Positions 46,125 through 55,219 are shown, counted from the first letter of the stretch. The stretch: DNA of 64,000 nucleotides from Streptomyces sp. V3I7 (GCF_030817495.1 NZ_JAUSZK010000001.1:2459001-2523000), one strand, 5' to 3'. Notes: a model not told the origin generated them from the sequence alone. Translations and numbers: made by a program.

Positions 46125-46904
46125 ATGACAGAACGCAGGCCCATCGAATCGTGGCTCACCGACATGGACGGGGTGCTGATGCACGAGGGCATCCCCGTGC
46201 CCGGCGCGGAGGCCTTCATCAAGAAACTGCGTGAGTCGGACCGCCCGTTCCTCGTACTCACCAACAACTCGATGTACACCGCGCGCGATCTGCACGCCCG
46301 GCTGAACCGGATCGGCCTCGACGTGCCGGTCGAGAACATCTGGACCTCCGCCCTGGCCACCGCCAAGTTCCTGGACAGCCAGCACCCCGGCGGCACGGCC
46401 TATGTGATCGGCGAGGCGGGTCTGACCACGGCACTGCACGACGTCGGGTACGTGCTGAGCGACCAGGACCCCGACTTCGTGGTCCTCGGCGAGACGCGGA
46501 CGTACTCCTTCGAGGCGCTGACCAAGGCGATCCGGCTGATCAACAACGGCGCCCGGTTCATCGCCACCAACCCCGACAACACCGGCCCCTCCCCCGAGGG
46601 CGCGCTCCCGGCGACCGGATCCGTCGCCGCGCTGATCACCAAGGCCACGGGCAAGGAGCCGTACTTCGTCGGCAAGCCCAATCCCCTGATGATGCGCACC
46701 GCGCTGAACACCATCGGCGCGCACTCCGAGACGAGCGCGATGATCGGCGACCGGATGGACACCGACGTCCTGGCCGGTCTGGAGGCCGGCATGGAGACCT
46801 TCCTCGTCCTCACCGGCCTCACGAACAAGGCCGACCTCGACCGCTACCCGTACCGGCCGACCAAGGTGGTGGACTCCATCGCCGACCTCGTCGACCTCGT
46901 CTGA
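46125..46904 (+). CDS. HAD-IIA (NagD-like) phosphatase
   Basis: 259-aa cytoplasmic phosphatase. Motif I SWLTDMDGVLMHEG (DxD), motif II FLVLTNNSMYTARDL, Lys motif EPYFVGKPNPLMMRTAL, and motif III/IV SAMIGDRMDTDVLAGLEAGM. All are intact. NagD relatives hydrolyse sugar and nucleotide phosphates; the substrate here is unknown. ATG 46125 with GGGAG 9 nt upstream is preferred over 46083. Confidence 0.93.
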   Translation: MTERRPIESWLTDMDGVLMHEGIPVPGAEAFIKKLRESDRPFLVLTNNSMYTARDLHARLNRIGLDVPVENIWTSALATAKFLDSQHPGGTAYVIGEAGLTTALHDVGYVLSDQDPDFVVLGETRTYSFEALTKAIRLINNGARFIATNPDNTGPSPEGALPATGSVAALITKATGKEPYFVGKPNPLMMRTALNTIGAHSETSAMIGDRMDTDVLAGLEAGMETFLVLTGLTNKADLDRYPYRPTKVVDSIADLVDLV

Positions 46905-46928
46905 CGGCGCGGGCCGACCGGCGCCGGG

Positions 46929-47711
46929 TCAGCGGCGCCTGCGCGCCAGCAGCATCGCGGTGGTTCCGGTGAGCAGGAAGACGACGGAGGTCAGGGCGAG
47001 GAGGCGGATGACGAGGCCGGTACGGGCGAGCTGGTCGGCGAAGGAGAGGCCGCCGGGGTCGGCACTGGCCGACGGGCCGGGGGTGACGGCGGGGGAGGCC
47101 GGGCCCGAGCTGCTGGTGGGCCGCGTGGGCGTCGCCGCCACACCGGCACCGGCACCGCCACCGGTGATTCCGAACCGGTAGTCGTCGGACTGCCCGATCC
47201 AGTCACCGTCGTCGCCGTGCCGCTGCACGACGGCCGCGTTCGCGGTGACCGTGTCCGTCACCGCGCCGGCGGCGATCGCGAGCCGCACCTTCACGGTGAC
47301 GGTCTTGCCGGGCCCGACCGTGAACCCCGGTAAGCCCCCGTCGAACGCCCCGACCAGCTCGTCCTCGTCGGTGGCCACGAACGGGACGGGGTACGCCCGC
47401 GCCCCGTCGTAGAACTCCAGCCGCGGCTGGGACGCCTGGAGGACGCGGAGGTCGTCGACGAGGACGAGGACCGGGTGGACGTCGGTGCAGGTGCCGCCGC
47501 CGGTGTTGGCGAGGTCGATGTACCAGGTGCCGTATCCGCCGCCGGCCTCGTACGTGTCGGGGCCGCCGTGGATGCGGGTGGCGAGGGGGAAGGAGCGCCC
47601 GTCGGACCCGGCGCAGGCGGGACTCGCCGCCGCGTGCGCGATGGCCGGGGGCAGCGGGAGGAGGACGGCGGCTGCGGCAAGGCAGAGGGACAGGGGCGTG
47701 CACAGTCGCAT
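46929..47711 (-). CDS. LAxTG-type sortase-anchored surface protein
   Basis: 260-aa exported protein: signal peptide (LSLCLAAAAVLLPLPPAIAH), a beta-rich domain (FPLATRIHGGPDTYEAGGGY, WYIDLANTGGGTCTDVHPVL), and a Thr/Ser/Pro/Gly-rich wall-spanning stretch. It ends with the sorting signal LARTG, a membrane segment (LLALTSVVFLLTGTTAMLL) and ARRRR. The LARTG motif fits class E sortases of Streptomyces. Function of the exposed domain unknown. Confidence 0.83.
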   Translation of the reverse strand: MRLCTPLSLCLAAAAVLLPLPPAIAHAAASPACAGSDGRSFPLATRIHGGPDTYEAGGGYGTWYIDLANTGGGTCTDVHPVLVLVDDLRVLQASQPRLEFYDGARAYPVPFVATDEDELVGAFDGGLPGFTVGPGKTVTVKVRLAIAAGAVTDTVTANAAVVQRHGDDGDWIGQSDDYRFGITGGGAGAGVAATPTRPTSSSGPASPAVTPGPSASADPGGLSFADQLARTGLVIRLLALTSVVFLLTGTTAMLLARRRR

Positions 47712-47841
47712 GAACACGGAAGTCTGGTGCGGGGGTTGAGCGGTCGGGGGAGCCGCGCCGAGACGGTGCCTCGATCGGCGGCCCAACTCCGCTCGATCGG
47801 AGGTGAGTTCTCTTGGTCGCTCACCCTCCCCCGCCCCCGCC

Positions 47842-49170
47842 TCACACATCCCCCCGCCCGAACAACGACCCCAGCACCAACTGAGCCGCTCCCTCCGCCA
47901 CCCCCCGAGCCCCGCCGGAGGCGACCCGCACCGGGACCGCCCCGCTGGGCGCCCCCTCACGCCGGGCGCGTGCGTCGAGTACGGCGGCGACACCGCGCAC
48001 GAACTCCTCCGGCGCGGCGTCGACCGTACGGCCGCCCAGCAGGACGAGGTCTATGTCGAGGAGCCCGACCAGGTTCGCCGCTCCCGCGCCGAGCACCCGC
48101 GCCGCCTCTCCCACGTCCCCGCGCTCCACGGCCGCGAGGCACAGTGCCTCGATGCACCCCTGGTTCCCGCACTCGCACACCGGCCCGTCGAGCTGGATGA
48201 CCTGGTGCCCGAACTCGCCGGCCCCGGTCCGCGCCCCGCGGTGCACGTTCCCGCCGATGACCAGGCCCGCGCCGAGCCCCGTACCGAGATGCAGATACGC
48301 GAACGATCCCCCGCCGCCACCCCGGACACCGGAACCGCCGGCCCCGCCGGACTCGGTCTCGGCCCCGGCTCCCGCGTCCACACCCCCCGATCCGCCAACC
48401 CCCGCTTCCGCAGGCACCACTTCCGAGGACCCCGCCCCCACAACCCTCGCCCCCGCCCCCGAAACCGCAAGCCCCAACGCGGCCGCATTGGTGTCCTTGT
48501 CGACGACCACGGGCAGCCCCAGCCGCCGGCCCAGCGCGTCCCGCAGCGGGAAGCCGTCCCACTCGGGGAAGCCGGTGACGCGGTGCAGGATGCCGCGTGT
48601 GTGGTCGAGGGGTCCGGGCAGCGCGACGCCGACCCCGAGCACGGGGACGGCCGGCTCAGCGAGCAGTTCCTCGATCTGCCGGGCCGTCGCCTCGACGACC
48701 GCCTCCGCTCCCCCGCCGCCCAGATGGACCGGGGTCCGGCTCTCGCGTACGACCGTCCCGTCGAGGTCGACCAGGACCGCCCGCAGCTCGTCCCGGTCCA
48801 GGTGCACGCCCACCGCGTGCCCCGCCTCCGGCACCAGCCGCAGCACGGTCCGCGGCTTGCCGCCCGTGGACGCGCGCCGTCCGGCCTCCGCGGCGAGGCC
48901 CTCCTCGCGCAACCGCGCGGTGATCTTGCTGACCGCCTGCGGGGTCAGACCGGTGCGCTCGGCGAGTTCGAGCCGGCTGATCCCCTCGGCCCCGGCCGTC
49001 CGCAGCAGGTCGAGCACGAGCGCGGTGTTGTGGCTGCGCAGCCCCAGCAGATTCACCCCGGATGACCTGACCGCCCCGGCCACCCGGACCCCGCGGACCG
49101 TACGCCCCCTTATGCCCGCCGCCCGGCCACCGCTCCCGCCGCCGTCCTCCACGCCCGTCACCTGCTTCAC
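47842..49170 (-). CDS. ROK-family transcriptional repressor with Gly-rich insertion
   Basis: About 442 aa. Winged helix-turn-helix near residues 40-95 (ISRLELAERTGLTPQAVSKI). The ROK sugar-kinase-like domain follows, with VVVDKDTNAAALGLAVSG, FAYLHLGTGLGAGLVIGGNV, and the zinc motif GPVCECGNQGCIEALC. Between the second and third of these sits a ~45-residue Gly/Ala/Ser insertion (GVGGSGGVDAGAGAETESGG and similar) not expected in the family. The start is uncertain: GTG 49170 is used. Divergent from a Gfo/Idh oxidoreductase, its probable target. Confidence 0.83.
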   Translation of the reverse strand: MKQVTGVEDGGGSGGRAAGIRGRTVRGVRVAGAVRSSGVNLLGLRSHNTALVLDLLRTAGAEGISRLELAERTGLTPQAVSKITARLREEGLAAEAGRRASTGGKPRTVLRLVPEAGHAVGVHLDRDELRAVLVDLDGTVVRESRTPVHLGGGGAEAVVEATARQIEELLAEPAVPVLGVGVALPGPLDHTRGILHRVTGFPEWDGFPLRDALGRRLGLPVVVDKDTNAAALGLAVSGAGARVVGAGSSEVVPAEAGVGGSGGVDAGAGAETESGGAGGSGVRGGGGGSFAYLHLGTGLGAGLVIGGNVHRGARTGAGEFGHQVIQLDGPVCECGNQGCIEALCLAAVERGDVGEAARVLGAGAANLVGLLDIDLVLLGGRTVDAAPEEFVRGVAAVLDARARREGAPSGAVPVRVASGGARGVAEGAAQLVLGSLFGRGDV

Positions 49171-49200
49171 ACCCCCATTGTCGCCGACACTTGCACTATG

Positions 49201-49213
49201 GCAACAGCGTTGC
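49201..49213. promoter_or_regulatory. Inverted repeat in the ROK/oxidoreductase divergent region
   Basis: GCAAC-AGC-GTTGC, 5-bp arms, within a 56-bp gap between divergent starts. A short CTTGC/GAAAG flank extends the symmetry weakly. Plausible operator for the ROK repressor. Confidence 0.55.
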
Positions 49214-49226
49214 GAAAGTGGGACGC

Positions 49227-50315
49227 ATGACAACTGGTACGACCGGCACCACCGGCGCCCCCCTCCGTGTGGGCCTGATCGGCTACGGCCTGGCGGGCTC
49301 CGTCTTCCACGCCCCGCTCATCGCCTCGACCGAGGGCCTCACCCTCGACACCGTGGTCACCGCCAACCCCGAGCGGCAGGAGCAGGCCCGCGCCGAGTTC
49401 CCGGACGTCCGGATCGCCGCGACCGCCGACGAGCTCTTCGACCGGGCCGGCGAGCTGGACCTGATCGTCATCGCGTCCCCGAACCGGACCCACGTACCGC
49501 TGGCCACCGCCGCCCTCAAGGCGGGCCTGCCGGTCGTGGTGGACAAGCCGGTCTCCGGTACGGCCGCCGAGGCCCGTGAGCTGGCCGCCCTCGCCGAGGA
49601 GCGCGGTCTGCTGCTCTCGGTCTTCCAGAACCGCCGCTGGGACAACGACTTCCTGACCCTGCGGCAGCTGATCGCCGACGGCAGGCTGGGCGACGCCCTG
49701 CGCTTCGAGTCCCGCTTCGAGCGCTGGCGTCCGCAGCTCAAGGGCGGCTGGCGCGAGTCCGGCGACCCCGCCGAGATCGGCGGGCTGCTGTACGACCTGG
49801 GCAGCCACGTCGTCGACCAGGCGCTGGTCCTGTTCGGCCCGGTCACGCACGTGTACGCCGAGGCGGACGTCCGCCGCGCCGGCGCCGAGACGGACGACGA
49901 CACGTTCATCGCCCTCACGCACGCGAGCGGTGTCCGCTCCCACCTCTACGTCTCCGCGACCACGGCCCAGCTCGGCCCGCGCTTCCGGGTGCTGGGCTCC
50001 GAGGCCGGCTATGTGAAGTACGGCCTGGACCCGCAGGAGGCCGCCCTGCGCGAGGGTCTGCGCCCCGGCCCCCACTGGGGTGCGGAGCCCGAGACCCTGT
50101 GGGGCCGGCTCGGCGCCGGCGAGTCCCCGCTCACGGGCGGCGGCGACGCCGTACCGACGCTGCCGGGCGACTACCTGGCGTACTACGAGGGTGTGGCCAA
50201 GGCCCTCACCGGCGCGGGCCCCAACCCGGTGACCGCCCTGGAGGCGGCCGCCGCCCTCGACGTACTGGAAGCGGCCCGCGTGTCCGCGCGCGACGGAGTG
50301 ACGGTGACGCTGTGA
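49227..50315 (+). CDS. Gfo/Idh/MocA-family NAD(P)-dependent oxidoreductase
   Basis: 362-aa dehydrogenase. Rossmann motif RVGLIGYGLAGSVFHAPLIA at residues ~14-33, then VVVDKPVSGTAAEARELAAL with the EKP-like VDKP containing the catalytic Lys, and the C-terminal alpha/beta domain with GGLLYDLGSHVVDQALVLFG (His). Likely acts on a sugar or inositol. Overlaps the next gene by 4 bp and diverges from the ROK repressor. Confidence 0.92.
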   Translation: MTTGTTGTTGAPLRVGLIGYGLAGSVFHAPLIASTEGLTLDTVVTANPERQEQARAEFPDVRIAATADELFDRAGELDLIVIASPNRTHVPLATAALKAGLPVVVDKPVSGTAAEARELAALAEERGLLLSVFQNRRWDNDFLTLRQLIADGRLGDALRFESRFERWRPQLKGGWRESGDPAEIGGLLYDLGSHVVDQALVLFGPVTHVYAEADVRRAGAETDDDTFIALTHASGVRSHLYVSATTAQLGPRFRVLGSEAGYVKYGLDPQEAALREGLRPGPHWGAEPETLWGRLGAGESPLTGGGDAVPTLPGDYLAYYEGVAKALTGAGPNPVTALEAAAALDVLEAARVSARDGVTVTL

Positions 50316-50827
50316 CCCACCCCCAGAGCACCCCGGCCGCCGCCGAGCACACCCCGGGCATCGAGGACCTGGAGGCGCAGGAACGGCGCCTGGTCTTCGA
50401 GCGGTTCACGCACGACGACGCCTGGGCCCTCGGCTCGCTCCTCGTGGAGATGGCCCGCGAGCGCCAGGCACCGGTCGCCATCGACATCCACCGTGCGGGC
50501 CAGCAGCTCTTCCACGCAGCCCTGCCCGGCTCCACGCCCGACAACGACGCCTGGATCGCCCGCAAGCGCCGCGTCGTGGAGCGCTACGGCTCCGCGTCCT
50601 ACCTGGTCGGCGCCCGCTTCCGCGCCAAGGGCACGTCGTTCGAGGAGTCCTCCCGCCTCGACCCCGACACGTACGCGGCGCACGGCGGCTCGTTCCCGAT
50701 CACCGTCGCGAACGTGGGCGTGATCGGCTCGGTCACGGTCTCGGGCCTCCCGCAGCTCCAGGACCATCGCATGGTGGCGGAGGCGCTGGAGCGGTTCCTG
50801 GGTCAGGCAGCCGCACGACGGGATTAA
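50312..50827 (+). CDS. UPF0303/HbpS-like heme-degrading-domain protein
   Basis: 171-aa cytoplasmic protein: LVFERFTHDDAWALGSLLVE, PVAIDIHRAGQQLFHAALPG, and PITVANVGVIGSVTVSGLPQ are typical of the HbpS/UPF0303 fold. No signal peptide, unlike extracellular HbpS. GTG overlaps the oxidoreductase stop, so the two are co-translated; the family commonly pairs with sugar oxidoreductases. Exact function unknown. Confidence 0.83.
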   Translation: MTHPQSTPAAAEHTPGIEDLEAQERRLVFERFTHDDAWALGSLLVEMARERQAPVAIDIHRAGQQLFHAALPGSTPDNDAWIARKRRVVERYGSASYLVGARFRAKGTSFEESSRLDPDTYAAHGGSFPITVANVGVIGSVTVSGLPQLQDHRMVAEALERFLGQAAARRD

Positions 50828-50904
50828 CCCGCGGCTCCCTCCGGTTGGGCCTGTCGTACGCCACAGCGATCATGGAACGACACCCACCCGGAGGGAACGC
50901 CCCC

Positions 50905-51792
50905 ATGAGCACCGCCCCGAAGGACACCCCGGACACCCTCAAGAAGGCCATCGGCCGGTACGGCGTCTGGAGCGCCGGTCTGCGCTCCGAGGACCCGGCC
51001 CTGCGCACCGAACTGGCCGAGGCCGCCGCCGAGCTGGAGCAGCTGGGCTACGGCGCCGCCTGGCTGGGCGGCAGCAGCGCGGCCCGGCACGCCGCGCCCC
51101 TCCTCGACGCCACCTCACGGCTGGTGGTCGGCACGAGCATCCAGAGCATCTGGCAGTACGACGCCGACGCGAGCGCAGCGGCCTTCACCGAGGTGGACGC
51201 CGCCCACCCCGGCCGCTTCGTCCTCGGCCTCGGCGCGAGCCACGCCAAGCTCGCGGAGCAGTACCGGCGCCCGTACTCGGCCATGGTCGCCTACCTCGAC
51301 GCGCTGGACGAGGCCGGTGTCCCCGCCGGCCGCCGGGTCCTCGCGGCCCTCGGCCCGAAGATGCTCCAGCTGTCCGCCGACCGCGCGGCCGGCGCGATCC
51401 CCTATCTCGTCACCCCCGAGCACACGGCCGAGGCCCGCGAGGTGCTGGGCGAAGTCCCGCTGCTCGCCCCGGAGTTCAAGGTCGTCCTGGAGACCGACCC
51501 GGCCCGCGCCCGCGCCGCCGCCCGCGCGCACCTGGCCATGTACCTGGCGCTCCCCAACTACACCAACAACTTCCTCCGCCTCGGCTTCACGGAGGACGAC
51601 CTGGCCGACGACGGCAGCGACCGCCTCATCGACGCCGTGTACGCCTGGGGCGACGACGACCGCGTCCGCACCCGCGTCCAGGCCTTCCTCGACGCGGGCG
51701 CCGACCATGTGGCGCTGCAGGTGGTGGGCGACGGATCACGCGACGGCCTGCCACTGGAGGAGTGGCGCAGGCTGGCGGACCTCCTGTCGTAG
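50905..51792 (+). CDS. LLM class F420-dependent oxidoreductase
   Basis: 295-aa luciferase-like oxidoreductase: LEQLGYGAAWLGGSSAARHA, LVVGTSIQSIWQYDADASAA, GRFVLGLGASHAKLAEQYRR, and later LVTPEHTAEAREVLG and FLDAGADHVALQVVGD. The TIGR03620-like pattern suggests F420 rather than FMN (from memory of family features). GGAGGG lies 10 nt before ATG 50905. Confidence 0.85.
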   Translation: MSTAPKDTPDTLKKAIGRYGVWSAGLRSEDPALRTELAEAAAELEQLGYGAAWLGGSSAARHAAPLLDATSRLVVGTSIQSIWQYDADASAAAFTEVDAAHPGRFVLGLGASHAKLAEQYRRPYSAMVAYLDALDEAGVPAGRRVLAALGPKMLQLSADRAAGAIPYLVTPEHTAEAREVLGEVPLLAPEFKVVLETDPARARAAARAHLAMYLALPNYTNNFLRLGFTEDDLADDGSDRLIDAVYAWGDDDRVRTRVQAFLDAGADHVALQVVGDGSRDGLPLEEWRRLADLLS

Positions 51793-51822
51793 GGGCTCAA
51801 CTGCCGGCTGTCACAGGGGTGC

Positions 51823-52542
51823 TCAGCGGAAGAGAACCGCCCGCTCCACCGCGCTCCACGTCGTACTGGTGACGACGTAGAGCGCGGCGGCCAGGGGGAC
51901 GACGGCCACGGTGACGAGGGTGAAGTAGGGCAGGAACGGCGCCACCTTGGCGGCCGCGCCGAGCCCCGGCACCCCGTCACTCCCGGCCGCCGCCGGACCG
52001 TCGGTGATGTTTCTGCGCGCCGTACGGACCGTACGGACGCAGGTGAAGGTAGCGACGGCGGCGACGAGCGCGAACAGCGCGAGGTACACGACTCCCGCCG
52101 CCCCGAACACCCCACCGCCCGCGAGGGCATCGGCCCACCGCGCGCCGAGCGGCGCGGCGAACAGCCGGTGTGCCAGCAGGCCGTTGCTCTCGCCGCCGAT
52201 CGTCGTGCTGGAGAACAGGCGGTAGAGCAGGAAGAACGCGGGCATCTGGACCAGCGTCGGCAGACACCCGGAGAGCGGCGACACCTTCTCCTCGGCGTGC
52301 AGTTCCAGTACGGCCTTCTGGAGCCGCTGCGGGTCCTTCCGGTACCGCGTCCGCAGCTCGGCGACACGCGGCTGGAGCGCGGCCCGGGCCCGCTGCCCGC
52401 GCGCGGCGGCCCGGGACAGCGGGTGGAGCAGGAGCCGTACGAACGCGGTGAGCAGAACGATCGCGGCGGCGGCAGCGGAGGCGTGCAGCAGCGGTTCGAG
52501 CAGCTCGGCGAACTGCCCGACAAGATCGGCGAAAACGGACAT
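51823..52542 (-). CDS. YidC/Oxa1-family membrane insertase, probable second paralogue
   Basis: 239-aa membrane protein. Characteristic order: VLLTAFVRLLLHPLSRAAAR, the charged loop RYRKDPQRLQKAVLELHAEE, then SPLSGCLPTLVQMPAFFLLY, and three further membrane segments. The short length and position away from rnpA/dnaA suggest it is an accessory YidC rather than the essential copy near the origin. A DUF6412-type gene lies just upstream. Confidence 0.88.
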   Translation of the reverse strand: MSVFADLVGQFAELLEPLLHASAAAAAIVLLTAFVRLLLHPLSRAAARGQRARAALQPRVAELRTRYRKDPQRLQKAVLELHAEEKVSPLSGCLPTLVQMPAFFLLYRLFSSTTIGGESNGLLAHRLFAAPLGARWADALAGGGVFGAAGVVYLALFALVAAVATFTCVRTVRTARRNITDGPAAAGSDGVPGLGAAAKVAPFLPYFTLVTVAVVPLAAALYVVTSTTWSAVERAVLFR

Positions 52543-52656
52543 GGGTGAGCCCTCCGTGGGTCTCGTCGTGCCGGGTGACGATGTACGTGCATGGCGGCAT
52601 GACGACCCGCGCGGGGTCAGCTGGGCGGTGTGCGGTGGAGCGGTGTGCGGTGTGCC

Positions 52657-52965
52657 CTACGCGGTGGCCGTCGGGAGGGCGTGCCCGGGCGCCCTGGGCC
52701 GCGGTCGGCCGGAGGCGTCGGGATCACGCTGCGGCAGGAAGGCCGTACGGCGGTCGCGGTCGCGGATGGCCGTACGGATCCGGGTCGGCGGCACGAGGGG
52801 CGCGCAGCGCGCGGCGACGAGACAGCAGACGGCGAACGCGGAACCGGCGGCGGCGGTCGCGGCGAGGGCGACGGTGGCGGAGAGGCCACCGGTGTCGATC
52901 AGGGCGATGCCGACCAGCAGGAGAAGTACGGCGGCGGGGCGCGTGCCGATCCAGCTGCGGATCAT
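52657..52965 (-). CDS. Small membrane protein, DUF6412-like
   Basis: 102-aa protein with two membrane segments (AAVLLLLVGIALIDTGG and VALAATAAAGSAFAVCCLVA) and a basic Arg/Pro-rich tail. ATG 52965 with GGAGGAGGG upstream. Precedes the YidC gene by ~115 bp in the same direction and may act with it. Family name is tentative. Confidence 0.65.
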   Translation of the reverse strand: MIRSWIGTRPAAVLLLLVGIALIDTGGLSATVALAATAAAGSAFAVCCLVAARCAPLVPPTRIRTAIRDRDRRTAFLPQRDPDASGRPRPRAPGHALPTATA

Positions 52966-53025
52966 CAACTGCGCCCTCCTCCCGCCCACTTGCCCTACCG
53001 CCGCGACTACGCGCCTCGGTCGGGG

Positions 53026-53556
53026 CTATGCGTCCTCGGTCGCGAGGGGCTCCAGCAGCCGCTTGGGCCTGAGGAGTACCCGGCTGACCGGATCCGCCGG
53101 GTCCGGATCGAGTCCGGGGCCCGGCTCCATAAGGACGTCCTCGACGGGTACGACGGTTCCGCAGGCGCCGCATTCTCCGTAGGGGCCGAGTTCGGTGCCG
53201 CAATCCGCGTGCCGGAAGTAGCGCAGCGGACGGGTCCCGGTGAACTGCTCGCGCCCCCACAGGCCCAGCGCGCGCAGGGTCGGCCACAGGCCGATGCCCC
53301 GGTCGGTCAGCACGTACTCGTCCCTCGGCGGCGACTCCTGATAGCGCCGCTTCTCCAGAATCCCCTCTGCGGTGAGGGTCTGGAGACGGGCGGCCAGTAC
53401 GGCGCGCGGGATGCCGAGATGGACGAGGAAGTCGTTGTAGCGGCGGACGCCATAGAGGGCGTCGCGAACGACGAGCAGGGTCCAGCGTTCGCCGACGACC
53501 TCCAGCGCGCGTGCGATGGAGCACTCCTGCGTCGCGTAGTCCTTGCCCAGTGCCAT
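53026..53556 (-). CDS. HxlR-family transcriptional regulator
   Basis: 176-aa regulator. The HxlR winged helix spans residues ~10-105: CSIARALEVVGERWTLLVVR, DALYGVRRYNDFLVHLGIPR, AVLAARLQTLTAEGILEKRR. A C-terminal Cys motif (ADCGTELGPYGECGACGTVV) could bind zinc or sense redox. ATG 53556 with AAGGTGG upstream is preferred to 53574. Divergent from the MFS pump, its probable target. Confidence 0.9.
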   Translation of the reverse strand: MALGKDYATQECSIARALEVVGERWTLLVVRDALYGVRRYNDFLVHLGIPRAVLAARLQTLTAEGILEKRRYQESPPRDEYVLTDRGIGLWPTLRALGLWGREQFTGTRPLRYFRHADCGTELGPYGECGACGTVVPVEDVLMEPGPGLDPDPADPVSRVLLRPKRLLEPLATEDA

Positions 53557-53588
53557 GGCGTCCACCTTAGCCATATCCGTAAGAGTCA

Positions 53589-53648
53589 GTTCAATGACCG
53601 AACTGATGATGCTAGGCTACCCCCATGCCTAGGTTCAATGAACGAACC
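53589..53648. promoter_or_regulatory. HxlR/MFS operators and leaderless promoter
   Basis: Two related inverted repeats: GTTCAATGACCGAAC (53589-53603) and GGTTCAATGAACGAACC (53632-53648), centres 44 bp apart (about four helix turns). Between them a promoter can be drawn: -35-like TTCAAT (53590), 17-bp spacer, -10 TAGGCT (53613-53618), with +1 at or near the MFS ATG (53625). The first repeat covers the -35, the second lies just inside the gene. Confidence 0.75.
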
Positions 53649-55052
53649 ATGAAGGAAGCTCGCGAGCGAAGCAGACCGCTCAGCGCACCGGAAGCCGGGC
53701 GGCCCCCGCGCCCGAAGGTCACGCTCGCCCTGACCAGCGCCGCCACGGTCGTGGCCCTGATGACCTACACGGCGCCGATGGTCACGCTGCCCGACACGGC
53801 CGCGGACCTGCACACTCCCCTGTCGGCACAGGCCTGGCTCCTGAACGGCACCCCCCTGGGACTGGCCGCGCTGCTCCTGGTGGACGGCAGCCTGGCCGAC
53901 GACTACGGCCGCCGTCGCGTCTTCCTGTACGGCACGCTGGCCCTCGGATTGACGACGACACTGGGCGGCCTGGCCACGTCGACCTGGGCTTTCACTGTGG
54001 CCCGCGTCGCCCAGGGCGCGGCGAGCGCGGCGATCCTGGCGTGCAGCCTGGGCCTGCTGGTGACGGCCTTCCCGACACCGCGGGGACGACTGCACGCGAC
54101 GGGCATCTGGGGCGCCTTCGTGAGCGGCGGGATCGCGACCGGCCCCCTGCTCGCCGGGGCGATGCCGAACTGGCGGTGGGCGTACGGCGCCCTCGGCGCG
54201 GCGGCGCTGGTGGTCGCCGGACTGGGAGCGCGGGCAGGCAGGTTGCCGGAGTCCCGCGCCCCGAGGGGCGGCCGTCCGGACATCGCGGGAGCGGCGGCGT
54301 TCGGCCTGGCGCTGGTGGCGCTGGTGGCCGCACTGACGCTGGGGCGGGACGGATGGCTGCGCGCGCCGGTGGGCTTGTTGCTGGCGGCGGCGGTGGTGCT
54401 GCTCGGTGTCTTCGCCCGCGTGGAGCGGCGCGTACCGACTCCGATGATCGAACTGAGCCTGCTGCGCAGCCCCCGCTTCCTGGCGTCCTCCGCGGGCGGC
54501 CTGTTCACGGGCCTGGCGGTGATCGGCCTGTTCAGCTTCCTACCGGCGCTGCTGCAACGGACGTCGGGCCTGTCGGCCATGGACACGGCCTGGCTGTTCC
54601 TGCTCTGGTCCGGCCTGTCCTTCGTCGTGGCCTTGCAGGTCAAGCGGCTTGCGGGCCGGGTGGCCCCACGCCGGCAACTGGCAACCGGCTTCCTGCTGCA
54701 CGCCGTCGCCGCACTGACGATGCTGGGCGCGCTGGACACCGGGTCGTGGCCCCGGCTCCTTCCGGGTCTGGTGATCGGCGGGGTGGGCAGCGGCCTGCTG
54801 AACGCGGCGCTCCCCTCGCTGGCGGTGGAATCGGTACCGCCCGAGCGGGCGGCCATGGGCGCGGGGGCCCAGCAGACGTTCCGGTACATCGGCTCATGTG
54901 CGGGCGTGGCCTTGACGATCGCCCTCGCCACGTCGTCCGGCGGAGGTCTGGCGCGGGGCGCGGATGTGGCGATGGTGGTGTCGGCGGGCTTGGCCGTGGT
55001 GGGAGCGGCGGGTGTGGTGCTGCGGGAGCGGGGAAGGGCCGGCGCCGGTTGA
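53625..55052 (+). CDS. MFS drug-efflux transporter (DHA2/EmrB-like)
   Basis: 475-aa transporter with about 14 membrane segments. Motif A variant GSLADDYGRRRVFLYG after the second segment, TAFPTPRGRLHATGIWGAFV motif C-like region, and late LVIGGVGSGLLNAALPSLAV. This is typical of EmrB/QacA pumps. ATG 53625 fits a leaderless transcript; ATG 53649 has no ribosome site. Probably repressed by the divergent HxlR protein. Confidence 0.87.
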   Translation: MPRFNERTMKEARERSRPLSAPEAGRPPRPKVTLALTSAATVVALMTYTAPMVTLPDTAADLHTPLSAQAWLLNGTPLGLAALLLVDGSLADDYGRRRVFLYGTLALGLTTTLGGLATSTWAFTVARVAQGAASAAILACSLGLLVTAFPTPRGRLHATGIWGAFVSGGIATGPLLAGAMPNWRWAYGALGAAALVVAGLGARAGRLPESRAPRGGRPDIAGAAAFGLALVALVAALTLGRDGWLRAPVGLLLAAAVVLLGVFARVERRVPTPMIELSLLRSPRFLASSAGGLFTGLAVIGLFSFLPALLQRTSGLSAMDTAWLFLLWSGLSFVVALQVKRLAGRVAPRRQLATGFLLHAVAALTMLGALDTGSWPRLLPGLVIGGVGSGLLNAALPSLAVESVPPERAAMGAGAQQTFRYIGSCAGVALTIALATSSGGGLARGADVAMVVSAGLAVVGAAGVVLRERGRAGAG

Positions 55053-55124
55053 TGTCAGGAGGGCCGACGACGTCATACCGGAAGCGTCAGGGACGACGGC
55101 ACGGTGTGCCCCTGCCTGCGCTGC

Positions 55125-55219
55125 CTGCCCCGCGGGCCTGCCCCGCGGGCCTGCCCCGCGGGCCTGCTCTGCCGGCTCTGCTCTGCCGGCTCTGCTCTGC
55201 CGGCTCCGCTCTGCCCGGC
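55125..55219. repeat. Two abutting tandem repeat arrays upstream of the SEC-C gene
   Basis: Three 13-bp copies of CTGCCCCGCGGGC (55125, 55138, 55151), then at least three 14-bp copies of CTGCTCTGCCGGCT (55164, 55178, 55192) with a degenerate fourth. They lie in the 237-bp gap after the MFS gene. Confidence 0.88.
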
